60,700 nucleotides of DNA, from contig JAAELL010000207.1 of the NCBI GenBank assembly GCA_024226735.1, positions 1-60,700 of the forward strand. The letters run 5' to 3'. The notes beneath the pieces are model-generated. The model saw only the letters and a list, made by a program, of their open reading frames with translations, ran no database searches and had not been told where the DNA came from. The position numbers and the translations under genes are program-made. This DNA comes from a bacterium (GTDB lineage: Bacteria; Planctomycetota; UBA1135; GCA-002686595). Within the stretch, counting starts at the first letter, position 1, and each line of letters starts with the position of its first letter. Shown here piece by piece: positions 16,176 through 25,334 of this stretch.

Positions 16176-17540
16176 CTAGTTGAACGTGATGCCGACGACG
16201 TTCGTGAAGTTGTTGGTGTTGCCGATGTCGCGGTACCAGCACTGGAAGTACCAGGTGTCGCCAGCGGTGATCGTCTCGCCCGGAACCGGGTTCGTCGGAA
16301 CGTTGATCGTGCCGACGTCGAGCGTCATGGTCGGGCCCATGCCGATTTGGCTGGGGTCGTTGTAGCGGCCTTGGTTGCCGAGGACGCAGATGTTGCCGGC
16401 GCTGCCACCCGGGTTCGGGACGAAGCCGAGGGTGCGCGAACCGAAGAAGTAGCCGAACTGTCCCGGGGGAACGCCCTCGGCGATCAGATCGACGTCCATC
16501 GCGGACGCGGCGACTTGACCTTCGGCACGAATCGTGGCGGCGGAGCCAGTCGAGTTCGCGTTAGCCGGGTTGCACTCGTTCGGCGTGGAGCCGATCGGGC
16601 CGGGGCCACAGGGGCTGCCAGTCTCGACGATCGAGACTTGGGCGGTGCCGTCAGTGCTGCCCGGGAACGAGCCGAGCTGGATCAGGTAGCTCTCGCCACA
16701 GCTCACGTTGAACGTGATCGAGGAGCGCAGGCCACAGGTGTCGTCGTTGCACGCGACCGAGGTGCCGTCGATCGATCCGCAAGCGGCGTTCGGGTAGGCG
16801 GCGATCTTGGTGTCGCCGTTGGTGCCGACCGCGGCGCAGGTGTCGATCGTGACGCTGCCGTTGGCGGTCACCGTGTAGAGGGCCCAGATGTCGCTCTGGA
16901 CGCCCGAGGTGCCGAACTTGTAGCAGTTCGCTTCGCCCTGACCTTCGGCGCCGGTCGTCGCGCCACCGTTGTCGTAGTCGTACGTGCCGGCGCCGATGCT
17001 GTCCGTGGCGGCGTTGGCGCAGTCGTCTTGGTTGGTGAGGCCCGGAGCGACCGGGACTTCGGTGATCTCGACGCTGCCGTCACCCGCGGCGGCGCCGGGG
17101 AAGGTGCCGATCTGGAGCACGTAGCTCTGACCCGCCGTGACGGGGAAGGTGATCGTGGAGAAGAGGCCGCAGGTGTCGTCGTTGCAGGCGAGCGAGGTGC
17201 CGTCGGCGGGGCAGGCGGCGGCGCCGGGGTAGGCGGCGATCTTGGTGTCGCTGAGCGTGCCGGCGCTGGCGCAGCTGGAGACGATGGCCGTGCCGGACAT
17301 CACCGCGGTGTAGGTGGCCCAGACGTCGAAGTCGACGCCCGAGGTGCCGAACTCGTAGCAGTTCGCTTCGTTCTGGCCCTGGGCGCCGGTCGTGGCTCCG
17401 CCGATGTCGAACGTGTGCGTTCCGGGGCCGACGTTGTCGATGCCAGAGTTCGTGCAGTCGTCTTGGTTGCTGAGTTGGGCCTGGGCTGTCGCGCAAAGCG
17501 TGACGGCGGCCGCACAGCTAATGAGTGTGCGTGCTTGCAT
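16176..17540 (-). CDS. secreted protein with two PPC-like repeats and shared C-terminal domain
   Basis: 454 aa from the ATG at 17540, giving the signal peptide MQARTLISCAAAVTLCATAQ; the longer frame adds 12 unlikely residues. Two tandem copies of the PPC-like beta module (about 20-150 and 155-285) repeat the pattern NQDDC, GGATTGA-QGQ-EANCY-FGTSGV, DTKIAAYP, SLACNDDTCGL and QSYVLQ. The final 130 residues are the lineage-type domain (NPANANSTG, FGSRTLGFV, ICVLGNQGRY, WYFQCWYRDI, NFTNV). It is a close relative of the next gene downstream (14539-16005), probably by tandem duplication with gain of a second repeat. The Cys pairs within each module suggest disulfides, so export to an oxidising compartment. 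Confidence 0.75.
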   Translation of the reverse strand: MQARTLISCAAAVTLCATAQAQLSNQDDCTNSGIDNVGPGTHTFDIGGATTGAQGQNEANCYEFGTSGVDFDVWATYTAVMSGTAIVSSCASAGTLSDTKIAAYPGAAACPADGTSLACNDDTCGLFSTITFPVTAGQSYVLQIGTFPGAAAGDGSVEITEVPVAPGLTNQDDCANAATDSIGAGTYDYDNGGATTGAEGQGEANCYKFGTSGVQSDIWALYTVTANGSVTIDTCAAVGTNGDTKIAAYPNAACGSIDGTSVACNDDTCGLRSSITFNVSCGESYLIQLGSFPGSTDGTAQVSIVETGSPCGPGPIGSTPNECNPANANSTGSAATIRAEGQVAASAMDVDLIAEGVPPGQFGYFFGSRTLGFVPNPGGSAGNICVLGNQGRYNDPSQIGMGPTMTLDVGTINVPTNPVPGETITAGDTWYFQCWYRDIGNTNNFTNVVGITFN

Positions 17541-18076
17541 TTGAGAGCGAATCAGAGGGTGAGAGGTAGTTACCAAAAACCAGCCCCCTGAGCGGGGCTC
17601 ATGGTTGTCCAGCGTGAAGTCTATACGCCCGATTGGCCATTTGGCACGCCGATCTGGTTTCGTGCCCCCAGTTTCACAATGAGACCGATGGCGCTGCTTT
17701 GAGCCACCCGGGTTGAGTTTCGGGAAGCGCTGGATCTCGGGGAACCTGCGGCGAGCGGCCCTCGTCTTCTAAGGGCCTGGCGAAGATCCCGCGATCCTGG
17801 GTTTCGATACGGGGAGAACCAGGGCCTTCTCGCGCCCCTTCGCCTCACCCCGCCCGTTGGGGAACGGACGGGGGCCGAGCCCCGGAAGATGCGTCTTCCG
17901 GGGCCGGCGAATATTGGGCGCCCACGGCCGACAGCCGGCGCCCCGGGGCCTCGCAGCGGGTCCAGGTCTTGCAGAGCGCGTTTCGCGGCGCAGAATGTTT
18001 GCCCTTCACGAGCCGCCGAACGCCCCTGTTCGGCGCCGAACCCGCAAGACGCAGCCCCGCCGGGCCCCCCCGATCC
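17541..18076. promoter_or_regulatory. 536-bp intergenic region upstream of htpG
   Basis: No convincing gene lies between the divergent secreted-protein gene and htpG. I see three small foldbacks: AGCCCC/GGGGCT near 17583-17600, a perfect 10-bp stem at 17880-17889/17894-17903 (CCCCGGAAGA/TCTTCCGGGG), and a 7-bp stem at 18015-18021/18028-18034 (GCCGAAC/GTTCGGC), 43 nt before the htpG ATG. No CIRCE operator (TTAGCACTC...GAGTGCTAA) was seen. The 5' leader of htpG could be structured and heat-responsive, but that is speculation. Confidence 0.4.
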
Positions 18077-20029
18077 ATGACGACGACGACGGAGACCCAC
18101 GCTTTCGAGGCCGAAGTCCAGGAGGTCCTCTCCCTGGTCATTCACTCGCTCTACTCGAACAAGGAGATCTTCCTCCGCGAGCTGATCTCCAACGGCTGCG
18201 ACGCCCTCGACAAGCTTCGGTTCGAGGCCCTGACGAGCTCCGACCTGCTTGCGGAGGGCGAGAGCCTGGGCATCGCGCTCGACCTCGATCCGGAGGCCGG
18301 CAGGATCTCGATCGCCGACAACGGCATCGGCATGTCGCACGACGAGCTCGTCGCCAACCTGGGGACGATCGCGAGCTCCGGCACGCGCCGATTCCTCGAG
18401 CAGCTCAAGCAGAAGGGGAGCGAGGGCGCACCCGACCTGATCGGCCAGTTCGGCGTCGGCTTCTACTCCGCGTTCATGGTCGCCGACGAGGTGACCGTGC
18501 AGACGCGGCGGGCGGGCAGCGACGAGGGCTGGTGCTGGACCAGCATCGGCGACGGCCAATACTCGATCGCACCGGCGGATGACTTGCCGCGCGGCACGCT
18601 GATCACGCTGAAGCTGCGCAGCGAGGGGGAGGGCGACGACGGCGAGAGCAAGCCCTCCGACCTGCTCCAGGAGTGGCGCGTGCGCGAGATCGTCAAACGC
18701 TATTCGGACTTCGTCGAGTACCCGATCCAGATGGAGGTCGAGCGCACCGAGCCGAAGCTCGACGACGAGGGGAAGCCGATCGAAGGTGCGGAGCCGGAGA
18801 CGGTGACGAAGCTCGAGACGCTCAACTCGATGAAGCCCCTCTGGGCACGCCCCAAGGGCGAGATCGAGGAGGCGGAGTACGAGGAGTTCTACAAGCACCT
18901 CGCCCACGACTGGAACGCGCCGCTCGAGACGGTCCACTTCAACGTCGAAGGCACCTTCGAGTACACGGCACTGCTGTTCGTCCCCAAGGACCGGCCGTTC
19001 GACCTCTTCGATCCGTCGCGCAGCCAGTCGAGCGTGAGCCTGTACGTGCGCCGCGTGCAGATCATGCGCGACTGCGAGGATCTTCTGCCCGGGTGGCTAC
19101 GCTTCGTACGCGGCGTCGTCGAATCGAACGACCTGCCGCTCAACGTCTCGCGCGAGACGCTGCAGGACAACCCGAAGGTGCGGCAGATCAAGAAGCGCCT
19201 CGTCAAGAAGGTGCTCGAGAGCCTCGCCGCGCTCCTCGCGGGCGAGCGCGAGAAGTACGAGGGCTTCTGGAAGGCCTTCGGCGCAGTGCTGAAGGAGGGG
19301 ATCTACTACGGCGAGGACGAGGACCAGCGCATCTCCAAGCTGTGCCTGTTCGAGAGCACGCACGGGGAGGGAACGACGACCCTCGCGGAGTACGTCGAGC
19401 GTATGCCCGAGGGGCAGGAGGCGATCTACACGATCGCCGGTACGAACCGCACGACGGCCGAGAGCTCGCCGCACCTCGAGGCCCTGCGCGAGCGCGGGTA
19501 CGAGGTCCTGTTCCTGCTTGATCCGGTCGACGAGTGGATGGCCCAGCGGCTGACCGAGTTCGATGGCAAGCCGCTGAAGTCGGTCGAGAAGGGCGAAGTC
19601 GAGTTCGAGGACGAGGACGAGAAGAAGGCGCGCGAGGAGAAGCAGGAGTCCCACAAGGGGCTGCTCGAGAGCCTGCAGAACGCGCTCTCCGAGGACGTCC
19701 AGGAGGTGCGTTTCTCAGCTCGCCTCAAGGACAGCCCGGCGGTGCTCGTCGCCGACCCACAGGGGATGACGGCCCACATGGAGGCGCTCCTGCGCCGCTC
19801 CGGTCAGGACGTTCCGAAGCAGAAGCGTATCTTGGAGGTCAACCCCGAGCACGCGCTCGTCGCGGGGCTCAAGGGGCTGTACGACGTCGACCCCGCGTCG
19901 ACGCGCATCGCCGAGTACGGCGAGCTCTTGTTCGGCCAAGCGCTGATCGCGGAGGGCTCGACGGTCCCCGATCCGGGGCGCTTCGCCAAGCTGCTCACCG
20001 AGCTGATGGTCGGGGCCGTTCGCGGTTGA
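18077..20029 (+). CDS. htpG: HtpG, Hsp90-family chaperone
   Basis: 650 aa, the usual bacterial Hsp90 length. The GHKL ATPase domain is intact: SLYSNKEIFLRELISNGCDA, then IADNGIGM (Bergerat motif), SSGTRRF and IGQFGVGFYSAFM. The middle domain contains the family stretch PLNVSRETLQDN. The acidic DEDEKKAREEK segment and the C-terminal dimerisation domain follow. I chose the ATG at 18077 (MTTTTETHAFEAEV) because E. coli-type HtpG starts just before 'ETHAFQAEV'; the frame is open further upstream. It is cytosolic, refolding client proteins under stress. It is convergent with the HD-GYP gene, 26 nt apart. Confidence 0.96.
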   Translation: MTTTTETHAFEAEVQEVLSLVIHSLYSNKEIFLRELISNGCDALDKLRFEALTSSDLLAEGESLGIALDLDPEAGRISIADNGIGMSHDELVANLGTIASSGTRRFLEQLKQKGSEGAPDLIGQFGVGFYSAFMVADEVTVQTRRAGSDEGWCWTSIGDGQYSIAPADDLPRGTLITLKLRSEGEGDDGESKPSDLLQEWRVREIVKRYSDFVEYPIQMEVERTEPKLDDEGKPIEGAEPETVTKLETLNSMKPLWARPKGEIEEAEYEEFYKHLAHDWNAPLETVHFNVEGTFEYTALLFVPKDRPFDLFDPSRSQSSVSLYVRRVQIMRDCEDLLPGWLRFVRGVVESNDLPLNVSRETLQDNPKVRQIKKRLVKKVLESLAALLAGEREKYEGFWKAFGAVLKEGIYYGEDEDQRISKLCLFESTHGEGTTTLAEYVERMPEGQEAIYTIAGTNRTTAESSPHLEALRERGYEVLFLLDPVDEWMAQRLTEFDGKPLKSVEKGEVEFEDEDEKKAREEKQESHKGLLESLQNALSEDVQEVRFSARLKDSPAVLVADPQGMTAHMEALLRRSGQDVPKQKRILEVNPEHALVAGLKGLYDVDPASTRIAEYGELLFGQALIAEGSTVPDPGRFAKLLTELMVGAVRG

Positions 20030-20055
20030 GCGCGCGGGCCGAGCCCGGTCTCGGA

Positions 20056-21489
20056 TCAGCTCATTTCGGCGCCGAGCAGCAGCTCGTCGACGGAGACCGA
20101 GTCGTCGGAGCTGAGGTCGACCCGGCGCTGCTGGTCCCGCGCGTACGGCTCGCCGTTGGTCAGCTCCTCGACGTCGACTGTCGGACGGTCGACGATGGAC
20201 GTCTGTGAGAAGACCCGGGCGATCTCTCCGTTCGAGAGCCGCACGCGGCTTCCGATCGGGTAGATGCCGGTGACCTGCATGAACTTGCGCAGCAGCTTGG
20301 GGTCGAAGTGGTCGTTCATCGACATCATGATCCGGAACGCCCGCATCGGCGACATGCGGTCCTTGTAGGGGCGCACCGCCGTCAGCGCCTCGTAGACGTC
20401 GCAGATCTTCACGATGCTCGTCGCCGTCGACAGCGTTGGCGTGTGGAGCGTCGCCGGATAGCCGCCAGCCATCGTGCGGTGGTGGCCGAATGCGGCGGCG
20501 ATCGCGAGTGGGTCGCTCGAGTCCATCTCGAGCAGGATCTCCGCCCCGTGCACGGCGTGGCGACTCATCTCGCGCCGCTCGTCATCGCTGAGCCGACCCG
20601 TCGAGTGGAGCACCTCGAACGGGACGCGCGCCTTGCCGACGTCGTGCAGGAGCGCCGCGGCACCGATGCGGTTCACCAGCTCGGGCTCGAGGTGCATCGC
20701 CCGCGCGAAGCTCAGCGCGAACATGCAGACACGGATCGAGTGCCCGAACGTGAAGGCGTCGTACTGCTCGTAGCGACTCATGCTGAGGGCGGCCTTCGGG
20801 TCGTCCTCGATCTTGCGCAGGATCGTTTCGACGTGACCCTTGGTCGCGTCGAGGTCGAGCCCTTCCCCGCTACAGACGCTGACCATCGCGCTCTGCATGT
20901 GGTCGACGACCTCCTGGTACATCCGCACGGGGATATCGAGTGCGAACAGGTTGTCGCTCTCGCGCTGGAACTCGCGCGTGCCGAGGACGTCGACCACCTC
21001 GTCCGCGATCGGGCTGTCGCCACGGCCGCGTCGGAACGGGGGCAGGCAGGAGATCGCCGTGCACCTCTCGGACTCGAGGAACCCGTTCGCGCTCTCGACG
21101 TCGATGTCCTCGAGTCGCTTGCGGCTCAAGAGCTGCATCAGGGGCACGAAGTCGCTGATCGCCGCGCCGCGCCGGAACGAGATCCCGCCTGAACCGATGA
21201 TGTCGAGCGGCTCGAGGATGCGGGCCGCCGCCAGGCTCGCGCCGAGCAGCGGGCGCTTTCCGACGAACAGATAGCCCTCCGACGCGCCGAGGTCGAGCTG
21301 CTGGGTGTCCATGCGCTCCAGGAGCTCCTCGAGTCCCTCGACGAGCGTCTCGAGCGAAGTCTGCACGCGCGGGTGCTCGTGCCAGTACACCCGGATGCTC
21401 GTGATCGCCACGACGAGCTCCTCGACGAACTCGGACACGCCGACGTTCGTGCGGACCTCACCGGCTTGCTGGTGGTGCATCTGGCACAT
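20056..21489 (-). CDS. HD-GYP domain protein (c-di-GMP phosphodiesterase-like)
   Basis: 477 aa. The C-terminal part is an HD-GYP domain with metal-site residues in order: His250 (FGHSIRV), His282-Asp283 (LLHDVGK), His311/His314 (SRHAVHG), His336-His337 and GYP at 343-345 (AGGYP). These are the residues used to open cyclic di-GMP. Residues 1-130 form an unnamed N-terminal domain that resembles the N-terminus of the 662-aa protein encoded just upstream (a helix with ...HPRVQTSLETLVEGLEELL). The two genes are 10 nt apart on the same strand, so they are co-transcribed and the products may form a complex. No membrane segments, so cytosolic. Confidence 0.85.
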   Translation of the reverse strand: MCQMHHQQAGEVRTNVGVSEFVEELVVAITSIRVYWHEHPRVQTSLETLVEGLEELLERMDTQQLDLGASEGYLFVGKRPLLGASLAAARILEPLDIIGSGGISFRRGAAISDFVPLMQLLSRKRLEDIDVESANGFLESERCTAISCLPPFRRGRGDSPIADEVVDVLGTREFQRESDNLFALDIPVRMYQEVVDHMQSAMVSVCSGEGLDLDATKGHVETILRKIEDDPKAALSMSRYEQYDAFTFGHSIRVCMFALSFARAMHLEPELVNRIGAAALLHDVGKARVPFEVLHSTGRLSDDERREMSRHAVHGAEILLEMDSSDPLAIAAAFGHHRTMAGGYPATLHTPTLSTATSIVKICDVYEALTAVRPYKDRMSPMRAFRIMMSMNDHFDPKLLRKFMQVTGIYPIGSRVRLSNGEIARVFSQTSIVDRPTVDVEELTNGEPYARDQQRRVDLSSDDSVSVDELLLGAEMS

Positions 21490-21499
21490 GGCGGTCTCC

Positions 21500-23488
21500 T
21501 CAGTAGACCTTCAGCACTTCGCGGGCGGCGTCGCGGATCGACGCAGGCACCCGGGATAGGAACTGGGTGAAGCGGTTCCCCGCCAGCTCGCGCAAGAGCG
21601 TGGTCGAATCCTCGGTGCGGAAGCGCGACAGGAACTTGATGGCGTACGCCACTCGCCCGACCGCGGCCGGATCCCCCTCGTTGTCGCGCGCGTAGCGGAC
21701 GATCTCGCGCGAGATGTGGCGCGAAAGCGGAGTCGGCGGCGAGGGGTGCATCTCGGATAGCTTGCGCCACTGACCCGTGAGCAGGATCTGCATGAAACCG
21801 ACGAGGTACTTCTCCGAGATCTCCATCGGATCGCGGAAGACGCGCAGGAGGCAGGCCTCGGGCAGGTCGAGCCCGAGCGAGCGCAAGTAGGCCACGACCG
21901 GGGGGCGCGCTTCCGGACCGCCCTTGGTCAGGAACGTGCGCGCGATTGGAAGCGTCTCCTGCAGTGGCCAGGACAGAATTCTCTGCGGCAGGCCGTGCAG
22001 CATCAGGCTGTCGCGGTCGGCTAGCAGTGGGCACGCCTCGTCGAGTGCCGCGACGCCGACGCGTTGGCAGATCTCCCCGAGCGTGCGGCCGTCCTGCGCG
22101 TCACCGGCGCGCAACGTGTGCAGGAAGAGCGTGAAGTCCTCGGGGAAGCGCTCGACGACGTCCTCGGGGTCGAGCGCGCCCGCCTCGCGGACCATCCAAG
22201 CCAGATCGTTCGCCGCCAGGAACTGCGACGTGCGGCCGTGGCGATGGCGCCAGTCGTTCCACGCTTCCTCGGAATCGTCTTCCACCGGGCGTGCCAGGTA
22301 CGTCCCGATCAGTTCGATCTCGCGCTGGCCCGGCTCCTGGAGCAGCTCGACAAGTCGCCCGTAGAGCGTGCGCGAGCGCTTGCTCTCCCAGTTGACGAGG
22401 AAGTGCATCAGGACGCCGACTTGCTCGGTCGTCAGGACCAGGTCGCGCTCGAACTCGTGATCGTCCAGGGGCGGCAGCTTGGAGATGTCGGCGCGGAACA
22501 GGTCGATGTCGTCGACGATCTCCGCGTCGCGCGCGTGCCCCGGCCGCAGTCCGGGCTTGCTCCTTTCTGCGGACTCGCGCAGCTTCTCGGCGGCGGCGCA
22601 GGCGGCGACGCCCTCGCGACCGAACAGGTGGTGGCGTGCGGCGAACAGGAGCTTGCTGAGGTCGGAGTCCGCGATCGGTTCGGGGCCCTCCTCTGACTCT
22701 TCCAGCGTCTCGGTGACCTGATCGAGCGCCGCCATGATGATCTTCATGATGGCGGCGGGGTCGTTCATCACCTCGACGGGGAGGAGGCGAGCGATGCGCC
22801 CGATGATGTCGATCCCGTGCCGGTCGCCGATCTGGGCGGTCTGTCCCGCCTGCTCGGCGAGCGCGCCGAGGTGGTCGAGCCGACTCCGGATACCCTCACG
22901 CTCGCAGAGCTCTTCCACGAGCCTCGCCCGGCTCTCGAGGTCGAGGCTCAGGCTGCCGCCGTCCCCCTCACGACCGTCGCCAGAGCCGTTGTCGTCCAGC
23001 TCGTCGAGAGTGAACATGCCGTCGAACAGGCGGTGCAGCAGCTCGATGCCCTCGAACGCCTCCTGCCAGAGCTGTTCGAACTCTTGATCGAGCTGATCGC
23101 GCGTGTACTGCTCGAGGAGCTGTCGGGTGAACTCGACGACGCTCTGCGCGTTGACGCCCGAGTCGATCTTCAGGCCGGAGAGCAGCGAACGTACGAGTCG
23201 GCTGCGTAGCCAATCGAGGTTCGTGCCGGATCGGAGCTCGACTCCGACACGCCCGACGCGGATGTTGCCGGGGTGCAGCGAGATGTTGATCGTTCCCTTG
23301 GGGGCGCAGTCTTCGTCGCCGAAGCCGGCTTGCAGCTTCTCCAAGAGCGCCGCGAGATTCGCCTGGACCCGGCCGTTGTTCTCCGGATAGATGGCGAAGG
23401 ACTTGACGAAATCAGCGAAACGCTCCACGAGCTGGGCGGCCAGCGGAACGTCCGAGGTCAGATGCGATTGTTGGGGGGTGGGATTCAA
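21500..23488 (-). CDS. 662-aa partner of the HD-GYP protein, unknown function
   Basis: No named domain recognised. The start is a TTG at 23488. Residues about 15-130 (FVKSFAIYPENNGRVQANLA, then ALLEKL) share helix pattern and position with the HD-GYP protein's N-terminus. An acidic Gly/Asp/Ser linker (DDNGSGDGREGDGG) near 165-180 precedes about 450 residues of regular helices, with HEAT-like spacing in the last 250. No catalytic motifs, signal peptide or membrane segments. It is co-transcribed with the HD-GYP gene (10 nt gap) and divergent from a PilZ gene, so a scaffold or adaptor in cyclic-di-GMP signalling is the simplest reading. This is inferred from context. Confidence 0.6.
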   Translation of the reverse strand: MNPTPQQSHLTSDVPLAAQLVERFADFVKSFAIYPENNGRVQANLAALLEKLQAGFGDEDCAPKGTINISLHPGNIRVGRVGVELRSGTNLDWLRSRLVRSLLSGLKIDSGVNAQSVVEFTRQLLEQYTRDQLDQEFEQLWQEAFEGIELLHRLFDGMFTLDELDDNGSGDGREGDGGSLSLDLESRARLVEELCEREGIRSRLDHLGALAEQAGQTAQIGDRHGIDIIGRIARLLPVEVMNDPAAIMKIIMAALDQVTETLEESEEGPEPIADSDLSKLLFAARHHLFGREGVAACAAAEKLRESAERSKPGLRPGHARDAEIVDDIDLFRADISKLPPLDDHEFERDLVLTTEQVGVLMHFLVNWESKRSRTLYGRLVELLQEPGQREIELIGTYLARPVEDDSEEAWNDWRHRHGRTSQFLAANDLAWMVREAGALDPEDVVERFPEDFTLFLHTLRAGDAQDGRTLGEICQRVGVAALDEACPLLADRDSLMLHGLPQRILSWPLQETLPIARTFLTKGGPEARPPVVAYLRSLGLDLPEACLLRVFRDPMEISEKYLVGFMQILLTGQWRKLSEMHPSPPTPLSRHISREIVRYARDNEGDPAAVGRVAYAIKFLSRFRTEDSTTLLRELAGNRFTQFLSRVPASIRDAAREVLKVY

Positions 23489-23706
23489 CGGAAGTCGTCC
23501 GACCGGCGTGCATCGTCATGCGGGCGACCCGGACCTTAGGCGAGTCGTGCATGCGCGTGTCTCTTCACGGGACTAGGAGTGGGAATACGGCCTTGGGGAA
23601 CGCCCGCGGTTTCGCGATTCGTCGACAAAAGCTCCTGCTGGACCGCACGGACGTTCGAAGGAAATGCCTACACGCTTCTTCCCCGGCGACCGACCGAACC
23701 CATTCG

Positions 23707-24417
23707 ATGAACGAAACTCCGAGAGCCGAAAATGATTGGAACGAGCAAATCGTTCGGATCTACATCGACGAGCTGGGCTATTTCCAGGGCATCGTCGTCG
23801 AGGTGACGGCTTCGACCGTGTGCGTCGACTTCCCCGTCGAATGCGCCCCCAAGCTCAAGATCAATCAGCACGTCGCGCTGGCGTTCACGGCCTCGCGCAT
23901 GGGGACCTCCCTGAAGGTCCCCTCGCTGGTCGTCTACATGGGCGAGGACAAGTACCGCTCGCGCATCCGCTTCGAGATCGGCGATGAGTCGCGCATCGCT
24001 CTCTCGTCATTGATCGAAGCGCGCAGCGAGTTCCGCGTTTCGCCCGACGAGTGCGCTTCGATCTTCATTTCTGCCGACGACGGCGAGAGCCAGATCGAGG
24101 GCGAGATCGAGGGTGTTCTCGACAACTACTCGAGCACCGGCATCTCGATCGTGACGCGGGCCGAGGAGCAGAGCCTGATCGAGGCCAAGGGGCGCCTGCG
24201 CTTCCGCATGCTCGTGCCCGAGACGAACCAGTTCGTGACGCTGTACGGGTACGTTCGCGCGCGCGAGGACCAAGATGCACACGTGCGTCTCGGTATCGAG
24301 CTCCTCACCAGCGGCTCGCTCGAACTGATGCGCGACCACGAGCGCTTCGAGCGCCATGTGCGCTTCCTGCAGGCGCAGATCCTGAAGCGCCTGAGCGAGA
24401 GCCGCCAGGTCGGCTAG
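23707..24417 (+). CDS. PilZ-domain protein (c-di-GMP receptor)
   Basis: 236 aa from the ATG at 23707. The N-terminal half resembles a YcgR-like flanking beta domain. The PilZ domain in the second half carries both c-di-GMP binding motifs: RSEFR (RxxxR) and NYSSTG (D/NxSxxG), about 36 residues apart. The protein ends in a helical tail (RFLQAQILKRLSE). No enzymatic domain is attached, so it should act as an effector or adaptor when cyclic di-GMP rises. It is divergent, across 218 nt, from the 662-aa/HD-GYP pair. Confidence 0.8.
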   Translation: MNETPRAENDWNEQIVRIYIDELGYFQGIVVEVTASTVCVDFPVECAPKLKINQHVALAFTASRMGTSLKVPSLVVYMGEDKYRSRIRFEIGDESRIALSSLIEARSEFRVSPDECASIFISADDGESQIEGEIEGVLDNYSSTGISIVTRAEEQSLIEAKGRLRFRMLVPETNQFVTLYGYVRAREDQDAHVRLGIELLTSGSLELMRDHERFERHVRFLQAQILKRLSESRQVG

Positions 24418-24441
24418 CTCAACAAGGCCAGCGAGGCCCCG

Positions 24442-24631
24442 TTACACCACGCGGACGCCCTCGGTCCGCGTTCGCTCGCTGTAGAGCTCCGACAGGCGGC
24501 TCGTCATGGGCCCCGTCGCCGCCCTGTGCGAGCGAGTCGAAGGGACTGATGCGGGCCTCGTCGCGGTGGCTGAGGACGCCCCCGACGTTCACGATCAGGT
24601 CGCGGTTGCGCTCGTCGAGCTTCTGCAGCAT
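24442..24631 (-). pseudogene. remnant of a class IV (branched-chain type) aminotransferase
   Basis: The ATG at 24631 opens MLQKLDERNRDLIVNVGG and continues through HRDEARISPFDS, the N-terminus of fold-type IV aminotransferases. About 35-45 residues in, the sequence jumps to another frame that encodes only the family C-terminus (MTSRLSELYSERTRTEGVRV, stop TAA at 24444-24442). Intact relatives have about 280-300 residues, so some 230 codons including the PLP lysine are gone. The gene sits directly after a decayed sulfotransferase, a pairing I recall from intact operons elsewhere. Interpretation: non-functional remnant. Confidence 0.65.
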
Positions 24632-24652
24632 GGCTGGGGGGGACGCTATCTC

Positions 24653-25285
24653 TCAGGCCTGGATGCGGTGGGCGTGCAGGGGTGCGTAGAGCTCGCGGCA
24701 CTCCGCGAGCAAGGGCTCGAACGCCTCTGGGACGCGGGCGTCCTTCTCGCGGTAGGGGCGAACCCCGTGGACTCGAATGCGTTGCCGTACCAGTGCGGGG
24801 CCCAGACGCCGTCGGTCGGGCGCGGGCCCGGCTCCCAGGCGAGCATCGCCGGATCGAACGCGAGCCCGAGCCCGAGCCCGCGAGCACAGCGCCCGCAGCA
24901 TGCCCTCGGGGTCGAGCAACAGGTCCTTGGAGTCGATCACGATCGGCACGGTCTCCGTGCGCTGTCGCTCGGACTCGAAGAGCTCGACCTGCTGGGGGAG
25001 GCTCGTGTCGACGAGCCGTGGTGCGGGCAGGATCTCGAGCAGCGAGGTCAGCATGTGCTCCGGCTCGCGGATCAAGAGCGCGTTCGTGAGCTCGATCAGC
25101 CAGCCGCGCTCGATCTCGGCCGCCACCGGGTGGTCGAGGCCTGTGTCCGAGAGGAAGTGGGCTTAGAGGGGCTCGTCGCACACGACGCTGTCGGCACGCG
25201 CTTCGAACGAGCGCATGAAGGCCGTCGACACGTTGCGCGGCCCCGACCACATGGCGATGCGTAGCGGGTTCTGGGGCGGAGGCAA
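24653..25285 (-). pseudogene. decayed sulfotransferase-family gene
   Basis: The minus strand reads RIAMWSGPRNVSTAFMRSFE, the phosphosulfate-binding start of a small sulfotransferase family. Breaks follow: an in-frame TAA at 25165-25163 where DEPL(Y)AHFL is expected; loss of about 40 codons near 25125, joining DHPVAAE to IERGWLIELT; and a frameshift near 24880 beside a GAGCCC triplet repeat. The middle part (MLAWEPGPRPTDGVWAPHWY) is read in a second frame, which returns to the first near 24755. The tail ECRELYAPLHAHRIQA is intact. The start is uncertain (TTG at 25285 proposed). Four independent lesions make a functional product very unlikely. Confidence 0.7.
24862..24879. repeat. GAGCCC hexanucleotide repeat, three copies
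   Basis: Three exact tandem copies of GAGCCC at 24862-24879 lie at the first frameshift of the sulfotransferase pseudogene. A repeat of six bases expands in frame by itself, so the shift needs an additional one-base change beside it. Confidence 0.6.
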
Positions 25286-25334
25286 GACGGCGGGATGGTA
25301 GCGGATCGCGGCGCTCCTGCCTCCGCCCGACTCG

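Noticed and set aside
14539..17540. PEP-CTERM or LPXTG sorting signals on the secreted proteins
   Set aside because: No PEP motif plus transmembrane plus basic tail, and no LPXTG; the C-termini end in the shared beta-rich domain.
17621..18937. 438-codon minus-strand open frame overlapping the htpG start
   Set aside because: Its 5' half is opposite htpG and the rest lies in the intergenic region; no domain and no start context.
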